64,000 nucleotides of DNA from Reticulitermes lucifugus (GCA_026260175.1 JAKCWW010000190.1:55287-119286); one strand, 5' to 3'. Counted from the first letter of the stretch, positions 44,301 through 54,640 are shown. Notes: generated by a model not told the origin, from the sequence alone. Numbers and translations are program-made.

Positions 44301-44434
44301 ACTAGAAGAAATATTTTTATATGTAACTTATTTTGTTTTCGGTGATTTAAGTAGGTCCCACAGGTTACTGTCAAATGCATGTGAGGCAACCGAACTGGTT
44401 AATTAGTTGTCCCTTCACAACTGAATATTAATGT

Positions 44435-44525
44435 CTTCTGGGACATGGTGCCGTGCAGTTTGTTACGTGGGTGCTACTGTTTAGAGGCACTTTCTGCTAT
44501 CATCTCCAGGGTAGAAGAAGAACAT
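44435..44525 (-). repeat. H2 repeat fragment
   Basis: + strand TGTCTTCTGGGACATGGTGC, CGTGCAGTTTGTTACGTGGG, AGGCACTTTCTGCTATCATC, TCCAGGGTAG: inverse of an H2 arm (GATGGAGGCAG core side, ACGGCGTAACATCCCAGAAGA end). Confidence 0.55.
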
Positions 44526-44529
44526 TAAT

Positions 44530-45350
44530 GTGGCAAGTAGCAATTCGCATACAGAATGTAAGCAATAGGACCGGGACTGTGGGCGCAGCCAGTGACACAT
44601 GTGCCAGTTTCAAGTCTGTTACAAAGATGTCTTTATTTATGCTTTTCAACGACTGATATGCTGTTTATATTTTCATACAGTAATAAATAGCAGAACACAA
44701 ATAAATTACAAAACGTGGTTTAGAAATCTATTCCCGATGCCTTACGTTTCACAAAATAGAGCAGCAGGAACAGTTGTCTCGTTATATATGGGGCTGCATG
44801 GGGCCGCATGGAGCTTCCCCTTTCTGTGAGGGGGACCTCAAAACACTGCTTGTATTTAAGATTTTGTGTGAAATATGTTTTGTGCTTACATTATCTGCAT
44901 TTACGTCTTGAACTTTATCTCTGCTTTCAGTTCAGGACTACATGTAGGCCTAAGTAGGGCCCGCAACTGTATTCATGCTCTGGACACAGGAAAGCTTTAA
45001 ACTGCACTGTAGAGCGGATAACTACATTTGATCCTACAGCTGTATCCGGGATCCACAGTATTGGTGTTTTATATGTAACGGTGATGCTAAAGCATGAGAA
45101 CAGTTAGACCATTGAAAGGCGAAATGTGGAAATAGAGTAAGACAGCAGATCAGAAATCTACTATTTATCGCCTTTAGCCTCGAGCTGAATTCACATCCAG
45201 ATGAACAGAAGAAATCGGCTTTTAATCTTCTATTGCCTGCCCTAATTCTCTTTAATTGAAAACTTTGTCATTGCTACAATAATATACACTTGCCATATTT
45301 TTAGACCGAGAAATATAGGTTAAGCTCTAAGGTTTCTAACTTGTATTCAA
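44530..45350. other. No recognised feature
   Basis: Short frames. TTAGACCATTGAAAGGCGAAATGTGG near 45105 may be an H1 core remnant. Confidence 0.45.
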
Positions 45351-45354
45351 GAAG

Positions 45355-45415
45355 TTCATTCATTCATTCATTCATTCATTCATTCATTCATTCATTCATT
45401 CATTCATTCATTCAT
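45355..45415. repeat. (ATTC)n microsatellite, LINE 3' tail
   Basis: About 15 perfect units. Read on the minus strand it is (GAAT)n and directly follows the 3' UTR of the LINE on its right, as RTE-type LINEs end in short tandem repeats. Confidence 0.97.
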
Positions 45416-45985
45416 CACGTAGCCTGTCTTGCGACAGGTCCGTAGCCTCTTCTAAAACGATTTTATCACGGAGCGCCATCTAGTTATTCATACACGTATT
45501 TCATATTTTCTTATGGCTATCCAACAGCTGCTTACGTCTTCTTCCTCTTCTTCTCTTCCCTTCTATCTTTCCATTAATAACGTGTTTTAGAAGGCAGTTC
45601 TTATGCTAGAAGTGACGAATTCAGTTAGCCTTTTTTCTTATTGTTGTATTTAGGAAATTACTTTCTTCCTCGACTGTTTGTAATAGATCTAGTTCTCCTT
45701 TTTTCACACGATCGGTCCAACTGATCTTCTCTATCCTTCTCCAGCACCACATTTCAAAACTTTCCAGGTTTGTCCCACCTAATTTCCGAAGTGTCCAAGT
45801 TTCAGCACCGCACAAAGCCATGCTCCAACCGCAGCATTTCATTAGTTTCTTCCTTAAATTTTAAATTCAATTTCCCGTAAAAATATTATTCTTCTTGCGA
45901 ATTCGGCTTTTGCCATGGCAATTCTGGATCTGATTTCTTGGAATTTCGTCTTGGCCATGACTGCAAATATAAAACTTCGGCTATC
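45416..45985 (-). mobile_element. RTE-like LINE, 5'-truncated, C-terminal region
   Basis: Minus-strand translation gives, in order, MAKTKFQEIRSRIAMAKAEF, then after a frameshift MALCGAETWTLRKLGG, NLESFEMWCWRRIEKISWTD, RVKKGELDL, TTIRKKAN, then after stops KNCLLKHVINGKIEGK, RRRGRRRKQLLD. This is the well-known C-terminus of arthropod endonuclease/reverse-transcriptase LINEs (ALYGAETWTLRK, FEMWCWRRMEKISWTD, RKRKANWIGHILRRNCLL). A short 3' UTR and the GAAT tail follow. At least one frameshift and several stops; the polymerase core and endonuclease are absent. Assigning it to RTE rests on the tail and on memory. Confidence 0.88.
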
Positions 45986-46029
45986 TGACTGAGACTGTGT
46001 ATGATCTTTCTCAAATGCCGGGAGAATAC

Positions 46030-46088
46030 CTTAAATTATGTCACAACCGCTTTATTCCACATCATTTCCTCTTCATAATTTATATCAT
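46030..46088 (+). mobile_element. SINE-like family D, internal fragment
   Basis: TTATGTCACAACCGCTTTAT, TCCACATCATTTCCTCTTCA, TAATTTATATCATCCC resembles GACCGCTTTGTTCCACATCC, TTTCCAATTTATTATTCACC of family D. Confidence 0.4.
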
Positions 46089-46089
46089 C

Positions 46090-46515
46090 CCTCCTTTCGC
46101 CGGCAGTGGTTAGAATTGCTGACAGCCTCTATAGACGAACTGCAGACAAATTGGAAACATACATAAAACTTTGTTCACTTCATTTGACATCCCACTGTGA
46201 GAGTACAGTCTGTGCCAGTAAATGTAAATGCTCCTAGCTATATAACGTTCGCTCTCACACGTTTTTTAACGTAATACTGGTATTTTTTAGACACGTTTAC
46301 CTAATTACTTATCGCTTTATATTTGGTCCATGTGTCGTGCGACGCACACACTGTATATATTCTTATGTTATATTGGACACTGTGATCACATTATGTCGAG
46401 TAAGAGATGGAAAGGAGAATTTGACATGGCAATTAGGTGCGAATAATTTTAATAAGCATTCACAGACAACCTGCAACAGAATATTGTTTCTGCCTTGTGT
46501 TTGGGTTAAGTTTTT
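46090..46515. other. No recognised feature
   Basis: Average to AT-rich; a 77-codon frame (46337-46570) runs into the TTA microsatellite and is not convincing. Confidence 0.55.
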
Positions 46516-46519
46516 AATA

Positions 46520-46558
<39 letters not shown>
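46520..46558. repeat. (TTA)n microsatellite
   Basis: About 13 uninterrupted ATT/TTA units, 30 bp left of a minus-strand SINE E and probably derived from its 3' tail. Confidence 0.95.
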
Positions 46559-46584
46559 GGGGTGGGTTAAGCGTCAGTGCCTTA

Positions 46585-46802
46585 GAACTGCGGCCGCTAA
46601 TGGTCATAGTGTACAGGCCACAGGAGACAGAGGATAATGGGGAACTGGTAGAATGCTAATTGGCAGCGGAAACCCAAAGTACTCGGAGAAATACCTCTCA
46701 CAATGCCAATCTGTCCACCACAAATCCCACTTAAATTGCCCTGGTGGCATCCGAATTACATGGATTGTGTAGCTGAGGCCAGTGGCCAATGGCGGAATCT
46801 AC
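46585..46802 (-). mobile_element. SINE, family E
   Basis: Minus strand: head remnant TTGGCCACTGGCCTCAGCTA, then CAATTTAAGTGGGATTTGTG, GTGGACAGATTGGCATTGTG, AGAGGTATTTCTCCGAGTAC, TTTGGGTTTCCGCTGCC. Body shared with 17985-18185 (GTGAGATTTGTGGTGGACAA, GGCACTGGGACAGG, TTTTTCTCCAAGTACTTCCG). The B box has decayed. Confidence 0.75.
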
Positions 46803-46804
46803 AG

Positions 46805-47190
46805 CATTAAAGCGTTGCTTTCTGTTACAACATTGTTAGGCCCAATTTAATTATAGGCTGTGTTCGAGCATCGCATTTGTTAACACGTGTCGATGACACG
46901 AAATGCTCTTTAGCATTAAGATTTCCACTTAAATTATTGGACAACCAATCGTATATTTTTAGGATCGGATTTAACATTGTAGTCAGGACCAGAGTTACCT
47001 TCTGCTATTTTGAGATCAGTGGGCGTAAGGAAATTCAAATGCACTAAACTGTTGAGACTTCAGGCTCTAATCAATTAAAAATTGTGGTCATTCGTCTATT
47101 TATATCCTTAGATCTGCTGGCCAACTGAACTATTCCAATGCTCCTGTTCTTTTACGCTTAATTTGTTTCAGTACTTCATTTTTTTCAATA
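46805..47190. other. No recognised feature
   Basis: No repeat family or coding similarity seen. Confidence 0.5.
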
Positions 47191-47194
47191 TTAA

Positions 47195-47400
47195 AATTTA
47201 TCTTCCAGAAGTAGGATGGTCGGGCGTGGATTGGATTGATTTGGCCAGTAGCGGGATGTTGCGAAAATCGTGATAGAACTATATGTTCCATGAATTATGG
47301 GTAATTTCTTGATTGGCTGAGGGAATACTGGGTTCTCAAGAAAGACTGTCGTATTGAGATAGTCAGTCAGTGAGTCAGTTAGTTAGTTAGTACCTATTTC
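47195..47400 (+). mobile_element. LINE L1, C-terminal end and tail
   Basis: Translation EVGWSGVDWIDLASSG matches the family's REVGWDGVDWIDLAQDRDRW. It is followed by the tail TGTTCCATGAATTATGGGTA, ATTTCTTGATTGGCTGAGGG and a run of AGTC/AGTT repeats at 47362-47391. The tandem AGTT end also explains the TTAGTTA endings of the other copies. Confidence 0.75.
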
Positions 47401-47404
47401 AGTA

Positions 47405-49195
47405 ACATGTTTTTGTCAATAAATTATCAAGATTATAACCATAAATTAAATATAATATACACATGTAACGACAATAATTAAAATTTTATATGTATCTTGT
47501 GACTTTGTATATTGTTTGATCGATCCATTACCGCTGATGATTTCATTAGCGAAGGCATTATGATCGAAAAAATGGCACGGTATAATGTCATATGAGAGAA
47601 TTGAGGCCCTTTCAAGGTTTTGTCCTTTGCTAAGTTAAGAAAACCAAGGTAAGGGAATTAGTGACATTACCTTGACCGTAATAGGGTTTCGAACAGTGTA
47701 CCCTTCCATTTACACATGTAGTTTAGAATTGATGTACCATAGGAAGCCGCAGGCTTATGAACGAAATTTTGCTGTGGAGGATATTCATAATCAATACTTG
47801 TCATAAGATACAAACACTTTTGATTGGGACCGTGTAGAACTATTTAAAGCTTTAGAAATAGATACACCTGTTTAATCAGAAAGCCTGAAAGGAACAGATC
47901 GTTTGGGTAACATTCACTTTACGTAGGAAGGGGTTATTTAAGTGGACCTTAGACAGAATATGAGGTTGTGGTCTGGAATCACGTGGCCCAGGATCAAGCC
48001 CAGTTGCTGGTTTTTGTAAAGCTTCCGGTAGCACAAAGACACACATACACGCACAATGTGTTTTGAATATCTTAAGGCAATTATATGATTCTGTAAATAA
48101 TTACATACAAAAATAAACGTATTTTAATTTAACTGCAAGATAGGGAATTTCCCCTTTAATGTACCGGGAAAGAGTTTCTTATTAAGTCAGTTATCACGTG
48201 ATTTTAGAGCTTATGAAAGCAAAGGACTTTTATTCTTTAGCTCTTCAAGGAAATCTCCAGTTCCTTCTAGTGACAGTGGCCATGGCAACACCGTAGATTC
48301 CTCCTTCATTTACGCAGTCGAACACATGTTTTGCAATATTACTTAACTGTTCATTGTGAAACGCATCTGCTCTTTATGTCACCAGCCTGTGAATCCCGCT
48401 CGGTTCTCCCCAGAAAATGGGCTGAACTGTGTCCAACATCTCGAAATAAGCGGTATTAAAGCCTGGTCTTTTCGTAGGCAGTTTATTTTTTCCGCTCCCA
48501 TTTAGCTGTAAAATTACTGGACTACTGCTTTTCCAAACAATCGGCCTGTGGATCCTTTTTCACATAAGAAGAGAGTTATCGTGATTTTAACGAACAGAAA
48601 TTTCCAATAATTTTATTTTCTTCCCTTTTGAGAAAGAGAGAATTTACAAAATTAGTTAGAAAATTATTTAAAATGAAAAGGACCTTTGTTTATAAAAAGG
48701 CAATTTGCCTAATCTAAAAGACGAGTGTGTCATTAACCATTGAAACCTAGTGGTTACTTTATCCACTAAAAGCTTTTACATCTAAAAATTCCACTTTCTG
48801 CTTACAGAGGGAATTTATGTATTTTTGTGATTTTCATAAAATACAGCAAAAATTTCCTTGCACGGAATTTACTGATTGGTTTTATAACCGAGACGGCATG
48901 TTTACTGCGCGGTGCGAACTGAAATTTTAAATTTTATATTGTTCATTCCGTGCATTTTTGTGAGTTGACACTTTAAATATAATTGAAGTTAATTCTAGTC
49001 TCTAAACGGACTGTAATCTACTCATGAGCCGCAGAGTGTTTCGACACGAAGATTGACTGACCTTTAGTTGTAACGTGACATGGACTTAGCCTTTAAAGGG
49101 TTAATATCAATCTCTCTTCCTTTATTTCGTAAGGTGTAAAGCTACATTATTTTGTCATAAATTTTTTTTAAATGAAACAAATACTTTTAAGACTC
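47405..49195. other. Mostly unrecognised; TTCCGTGCA head at 48942
   Basis: GTTCATTCCGTGCATTTTTG at 48937 looks like an H1 head, but no core follows within 120 bp. AACTTTAAATATAATTGAAG, TTAATTCT at 48970 also recurs at 50747, suggesting a further unclassified repeat. CTGATGATTTCATTAGCGAA at 47534 is at most a decayed core. Confidence 0.4.
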
Positions 49196-49199
49196 TCAG

Positions 49200-49347
49200 A
49201 AGAATTTTACATAATGGAATTCTTGATCCTTGAAGATGGGACCGATACGTTGTCTCGAAACGTCGGTAAACAATTACGACACGACGCCGCGTAACATCCC
49301 AGAAGAGCGCAGATCCCATCAACATCGCGGCTGAAGCCTGAAATGAC
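49200..49347 (+). repeat. H2 single arm, well conserved
   Basis: TCCTTGAAGATGGGACCGAT, ACGTTGTCTCGAAACGTCGG, TAAACAATTACGACACGACG, CCGCGTAACATCCCAGAAGA, GCGCAGATCCCATCAACATC, GCGGCTGAAGCCTGAAATGA. It gives the complete H2 arm of the 14213 subfamily. Confidence 0.88.
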
Positions 49348-49374
49348 GCATAACAAAGAAAGTTATTAAATGTC

Positions 49375-49592
49375 TTTTCGTAGTGCCTCTCTTTGTCCTA
49401 TTTTAACCAACATTGGAATATGTCGACATCTTTTATAACAAGTCTCCTATATGTGAAATTCCATGAACACCTTCCAGTGGGGTACGCGCTGCTTGCTGCG
49501 GAGAGACAGACGGAAGGATGGACGTGAACGATGACGCTAGTAGTCGCTTTTGGCAATTTACTTGTGAGCGCGCCTTAAAATGATAATTGGAC
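49375..49592 (-). repeat. G repeat, 5' part
   Basis: Minus strand: AAATTGCCAAAAGCGACTAC, TAGCGTCATCGTTCACGTCC, ATCCTTCCGTCTGTCTCTCC, CCACTGGAAGGTGTTCATGG, AATTTCACATATAGGAGACT, TTGGTTAAAATAGGACAAAG. Same order as 43740 onward; the AACAACTCGGCTC segment is diverged. Confidence 0.7.
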
Positions 49593-49594
49593 TA

Positions 49595-50790
49595 CCAGCC
49601 GTACAGGATTTCACCACCATGTCGTATCAAGTAATTGCTCGCAGCAGATGTGAGGGATAAGAACATCTCTGATAATGAGGTCATTGGTAGAAGTGTGTCA
49701 GGCTAAGAGTGAGAATACAGATCAAAGTGGAACTTCACATTAAGCTTGGAGAATTTCGTAATATATCTGTGATACATGTGTGTATAAATGTTGCCGATTA
49801 CTGCACATTTGTTCCGTCATTGTGCAACAAGAATTCTGGTTTACGTGTCATAAATATCTTCCTTACTTTCGCGGTATTGCACCTCGTGTCACATGCCTAA
49901 GGGCTAACCAAATGTAATCCTAAACAGTTCGGATTTTTGTCGGTCGCTTAGCTGAAGTTTAACCGCCATGAGCCACACAAGAGTTGCTGATAGAGGCGAG
50001 TTTGAGAGTTATTTAGAAGGCCTCTTAGCTCCCCCATTTCTACCACCATAGAGTGCCAAAAACATTTGCTCTACTTAAAGTCCTTTCATACCTGAGTTCA
50101 TCGGAATAATATACAAAAATTTTGTTATTGCCTCGTTGTTAATATTAATTCAAAGAATTATGCGAAAACAGTGCTCATAATCCGTGAAAATCACGCAGAG
50201 GTACTTTCTAATATTAAAGCAAGTGGTACACACAGTTAGCCCTGAGGAAAATTGTAATTTTCTTATTTGGACTGTTTTGTCAAGTTCTGACAGAAATTGA
50301 TCTAAGACACTTATTTTTTGTACTATTATTATCCTACATAAATATCATGCACTTTAATTCACATCCAAAACTATTTTATATAAGGGGCTACGTGAATAAT
50401 TTGAACGTTTTGATATACTGTGAGAAGAAATAATTTTACAGCATCCATAAAGTATGCGAGATTTATTTGCTTCAATTCATTTTAGAGCCCAAATTACTTG
50501 GGAGTGTCAACATAGTTTTGGGGCGGATCTCGCAAAATAAGTTTTTAAATACTATATAAACATCTTGAATTAAGGTCATAGGGTCCACAAAACACATTGT
50601 GTTTTTCGAAAAAAGAAACTAGCCAATTTTTTTCATATAAGAAAACTTTTGTGTGTGCCTTCCGAACGTTTATGAAATCTCTTTCTGTATAACCTAAGTG
50701 ACTGTATTTGTAATGGGGATGGACGTTGTGTATGGCGAAGTCAACCTTTAAACATAATTTAAGTTAATTTTCTTCTTTAAATTTGCTGTG
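49595..50790. other. No recognised feature
   Basis: Short frames; no family resemblance seen. Confidence 0.5.
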
Positions 50791-50794
50791 TCAT

Positions 50795-50905
50795 ATCTCA
50801 GGCAGTTAGTCGCCGGCCTGTCACCATGGAGGCCAGTCCGGGCTGTTTTGTGTGAGAACTGTGGTGGAAGATGTGTCATCAGAAGGACAATTAGGCGAAG
50901 TCTGG
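50795..50905 (+). mobile_element. SINE family E, head fragment
   Basis: TCTCAGGCAGTTAGTCGCCG, GCCTGTCACCATGGAGGCCA, GTCCGGGCTGTTTTGTGTGA, GAACTGTGGTGGAAGATGTG matches the family E head and early body (CAGGCAGTTAGTCGCCGGCC; GAGATTTGTGGTGGACAAAG). The B box region is mostly lost. Confidence 0.6.
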
Positions 50906-50909
50906 GAAC

Positions 50910-51235
50910 CTTCAAACAAACCATTGCTCTTTCGGATGTAGGGAAGCACTGGAAATAAATGTGCTTTCGATTTGTTTTATAGTCTTCAAAGGGTCAAGAA
51001 AGCATTGCATGTACCGAAAAACGTCGTCCCGTCACAGGTGACACCGCAGGTCACTGAAGATATTACTTGTCCACACATACAAACATAAATTTGGCCGTAA
51101 GTCCCAACAGTAACTCGACATAAAGAGATACTGTCTAACCTTCGGTCTAAAATGACTTGGACTTCATTGTGCCTAGAAAGTAGACAGCATCCTGGATACT
51201 AGTTAGGAGTCACTCAACTGTAAAGCACGTGACAT
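50910..51235. other. Possible H2 remnant, otherwise unrecognised
   Basis: GTACCGAAAAACGTCGTCCC, GTCACAGGTGACACCGCAGG near 51010 resembles the CGAAACGTCGG...ACACCGC half of an H2 arm. Confidence 0.35.
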
Positions 51236-51239
51236 ATTT

Positions 51240-51392
51240 TGTTATGTTGTTCGTACCGTGCATATTCTTATATTTAATACATTAACCAAATTATGCCCTT
51301 AATCAAATACATTCAGAAGTAAGTATAAAACTTCTACATGTTTCGGCACCGGGGTGCCATCGTCAGGAAGTTATCTGAACAAAGAAATACAA
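51240..51392 (-). repeat. H1 repeat, subfamily shared with 38350
   Basis: GTTCGTACCGTGCATATTCT, TATATTTAATACATTAACCA, AATACATTCAGAAGTAAGTA, TAAAACTTCTACATGTTTCG, GCACCGGGGTGCCATCGTCA, GGAAGTTATCTGAA. The stem GGCACC/GGTGCC is kept in both copies although the loop differs (AA versus GG). Downstream TAGGTATTGTGTCGCCTTCA is the inverse of the block at 38652. Confidence 0.9.
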
Positions 51393-51394
51393 AA

Positions 51395-52740
51395 CCAGCA
51401 GGCTTATGTAGGTATTGTGTCGCCTTCATTAATTACATCTGAATGTATTATATTAAGAGCGTAAGTTGGTCAATGTATTGATCATGTGACATGTGTCTGG
51501 GAGGACTTCACTTCGAATGTCGGGAAGAGGACCTGCTGACCTAATTATCCCCAGTTCGTGCCATCGGATTCCATTATAGCTTCAAAGTTTTGTCCAATAC
51601 GGCTTCCAAACATATCCTTACCCGTTTATTATTTACTGTCTTCCATTTAATTAAATAAACTACAAGAACAAAAAGACAAAAAAACGCACCTCACAGAGTT
51701 AATTGTTTTAAAACGTATATACATATATATACTAAATTGGATGCTAGAAAGTAAAATGTAGAAACTAGAAAAACAAATTTTTGATATAAAAATAATGATA
51801 AGCATCCCATAATTTATTAGGATATGTAAACGTGGGGGCTTAAACAATGCAGTGGATTCCTTGTGGAGTTGAAAACACAATTATTTGGAAAGGAATTCAC
51901 TTGAACCCCTTGGCTGGGTGTGTCACGCGATGAGATCTGAACGTTGTGTAGGCGTCTATCTATTGAACATCAATGGCCGAAGGAGTAGGGTATGTGTTCA
52001 GTTCGGTGGACATAATAGTGGGACATTCCTGGAGATAGCTGTGGCAGTACTGAATGGAATTCCCATCTTACTGTGGCTATTCTTTGACAACGCGTGTGGA
52101 AATGCGTACAGGACCAAGCACCAGTAAAATGCTTTTACGATGCAATTCATAATTTTATATTTTAGTTACCACATGTTTAATGGTGCAGCCTGTATCGTGT
52201 TGTTGGTAATTTAGTCCCGCTTTTGTTTTTGTGGTTTATTCAAAGACGCTGCCAGTGACTCAGAATATGTATAGTGACAGATCGTAATAACAGGGAAAGA
52301 GAAAATGTAAGGAAATAAAGTTGACCCTATGTACGCCATGAAGGCATAGGACGAGTGGAGTTACACCTCCTCTCATTTTTAATCTCGGTATTACATGGAG
52401 GTGAGTGATCAGCTTAACGCCCTGGCCAATTTACCCGCTGTGAAAGAACCGCCAATTCAAATGGAAGGTTATGAGAAAAATAAAAGGTCTCTGCATATTT
52501 TAAGGTGTCTGCAAAGTCTGGAAAAAAGCCAAGAAAATCTCAGTACAATAGTATCTCTACCGAGATTCAAACCAGGTACCTGAATAATTACACACCTATT
52601 TGCTTTCCTGCTTGCAGAGGAGAATTTAAGTTCGATCAATGGCGACGGCCAAGAGGCACGTAATATTTTTCAATCTTTTGCTTTGGGTATGGGGCTAATA
52701 ACTTCATTAACACAAAATACGATATTTTGAAAGTAAACGT
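51395..52740. other. No recognised feature
   Basis: Frames of 60-80 codons (51647-51880 on minus; 51885-52127 and 52395-52583 on plus) with no recognisable domain. The sequence at 51490-51545 is GC-richer. Confidence 0.5.
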
Positions 52741-52748
52741 TCCGTGTA

Positions 52749-53290
52749 TTTTGCTTAATATTCTGTTATAAAACCAACTTAAAGCACAAGTTACACATTT
52801 AAAAGCATGGTCTTTCACTACTCCTGCATGTTTCGGGACATCTGTGCCATCCTCAGGGAGTCCATTCAGCAGTTAAACTCTAGGTGCACGGTTCTTAATA
52901 TACAAACGCATTTTAACATATTTAAAAAGCATTACATACATATCATATTGATTTTTTCAGTTGATGTAAAAATATATAAGAAATATAAAATCATAGATGA
53001 ATATATTTTACATCAACTGGGAAAATCAATATTATATGTATTTAATGCTTTTATAATGTTATAATGTGTTTAACCTTGTGTATTAATCACCTAGAGTTTA
53101 GCTGCTGAATGCTGTATTTATTGAGTATTCCTGATGTAATCTTTCATATAACTGCAAGTTTTAAATTTGGTGTATGAACTCTCTGAGGAATGCATAGACG
53201 TACCGAGACATGTAGGATTAATGAAAGACCATAATTTTAAATGTGGTTGTAACTTGTGCAGTAAGTTGGTTTTATAAACGAATACAAAAT
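52749..53290. repeat. H1 element, 540-bp long inverted repeat
   Basis: Left arm from GTTATAAAACCAACTTAAAG, CACAAGTTACACATTTAAAA, through the minus core GCATGTTTCGGGACATCTGT, GCCATCCTCAGGGAG and CAGCAGTTAAACTCTAGGTG, to TTTTTTCAGTTGATGTAAAA. Right arm mirrors it: TTTTACATCAACTGGGAAAA, CACCTAGAGTTTAGCTGCTG, the plus core CTCTGAGGAATGCATAGACG, TACCGAGACATGTAGG, then TTTTAAATGTGGTTGTAACT, TGTGCAGTAAGTTGGTTTTA. The centre is near 53000. About 65 bp at 53115-53180 has no partner on the left. No coding capacity. Confidence 0.93.
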
Positions 53291-53489
53291 AGGTAATTCA
53301 AATTGTGACGCTGCGAACGTTTATATAAAAGTGGGCTGTACAGGCTATTTGCATGACTGATAGTCGGAGGCATTTTCTGTAAGCATACAGTTTCGAACAG
53401 ATTGAAGTCTGTCATTCAGATTATTTAGAGAGCTTTAACAGTGTTTATAACTGTGGTTATACTCATATCGAATAAGACTTAGCTTTTGC

Positions 53490-53660
53490 GCATGTCAAGT
53501 TGCGCTTCCTTGCGCGATGCACCTACTAAACACATCGACGTCGTGCAGCGTCATTCAGTAGCAGTCGCTAGTCGAAGCGTGTAGCGTCGGTCCAGTCGTA
53601 CCTCGCCGCCAAGATGTCAGAGAAATCGCTCGCGGTAACTCGTTTCCTGTAGGCCAGTAC
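53490..53660 (+). promoter_or_regulatory. CpG-dense block, possible promoter and first exon
   Basis: About 20 CpG in 170 bases and more than half G+C, unlike its AT-rich flanks; examples are ACATCGACGTCGTGCAGCGT and GTCGTACCTCGCCGCCAAG. An ATG at 53614 sits in fair context (GCCAAGATGTC) and opens MSEKSLA, then meets a donor-like GCG|GTAACT at 53635. The unspliced frame stops after 12 codons. That pattern would suit a 5' exon, but I found no TATA box, initiator or downstream exon. It could equally be the CpG-rich part of an unrecognised repeat. Confidence 0.28.
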
Positions 53661-53699
53661 AAAGTTATAAGATCGCTTTCCAGTTCAGAAATAGAACTA

Positions 53700-54640
53700 A
53701 AAGTTGTTTTGTATCTGCGTTGTCGAATAAACATGACTTGTTTATACACTACACAAGTAACAAATTTTTATTGCTCTCAAGCGAATGAACGGGAATAATG
53801 GAAATATTTACATTAATTAAAACATGAAATATGTCATTTTAAGAAAAAAATATTATGTGGATGTAACAAATAGTGTTACAGTGCTACACTTTCATTATTT
53901 CTCTATATAATTTTAACACTAAACTGTGAAATAAATAGTATGTATCTTTGGAGTAAATTTGAATATATTTACACACTATATTAAAGTGAAAATTATGTAT
54001 TGCAGTAGCCACATATGCCTAAAAACCGCTAAACATATTTCAGTGAACACATATATCCTGAATGTTACCAGTTACTACGAACATATTGTTAGCCCTTCCA
54101 AATATAGTTCATAATACTATTGGTAAAAATGTGTGACTTTCAGTCTTAGAGTAAAAAGAACATTTTAATTCGAACAGTAAAAAGTGTTATTATCCACAGC
54201 TGCGGAGGACTGTTAAAATAAATTGCAGTGATTTTTAAATAGCATAGAAAAAAATTTGTTTAATTAGAAATTTTAAGAGTTTTAATTGGTTGACGTGAAG
54301 GAGCTTGTGATGACAGGGATAGGAGACGTCAATGAAGATATACGTCGGAGTGGTGGGATGACGTCATACACGTCGAAAACCCTGAAGTCTTTGGGGATAA
54401 GTTCGAAGAGAGAATGAGAAAGTAAGGTATGCAATATATGATGCAAATTTAAACATATCTCAAATTCATGTTTTTTAAAGCATAAGATGGAAAATGAATA
54501 TTTTAGATGTGAACTGATTTAAGTACAAATATAAAAATATGAGGAAATAACGAAAATGATACATAATCATCTTTATTATCAATATTTGTTTGGACCTAAA
54601 AGGTAGAAGGAAACAGGAGGTAGCAAAATAGCCCAAAATT
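53700..54640. other. No recognised feature besides a CRE-like site
   Basis: AT-rich to 54290, then a CpG-containing patch with GACGTC at 54326 and TGACGTCA at 54359. Confidence 0.5.
54359..54366. promoter_or_regulatory. Perfect CRE palindrome TGACGTCA
   Basis: Full 8-base CREB/ATF-type site, with two more ACGTC cores within 45 bases (GAGACGTCAATG at 54324; TACGTCGGAG at 54341; ACACGTCGAA at 54370). An 8-mer is expected about twice by chance on this length at even composition, but the cluster is unusual. Confidence 0.3.

Noticed and set aside
47534-47580. H1 core at CTGATGATTTCATTAGCGAA
   Set aside because: CTGATGA is present but no stem pairs and the GAAAC half is not in place.
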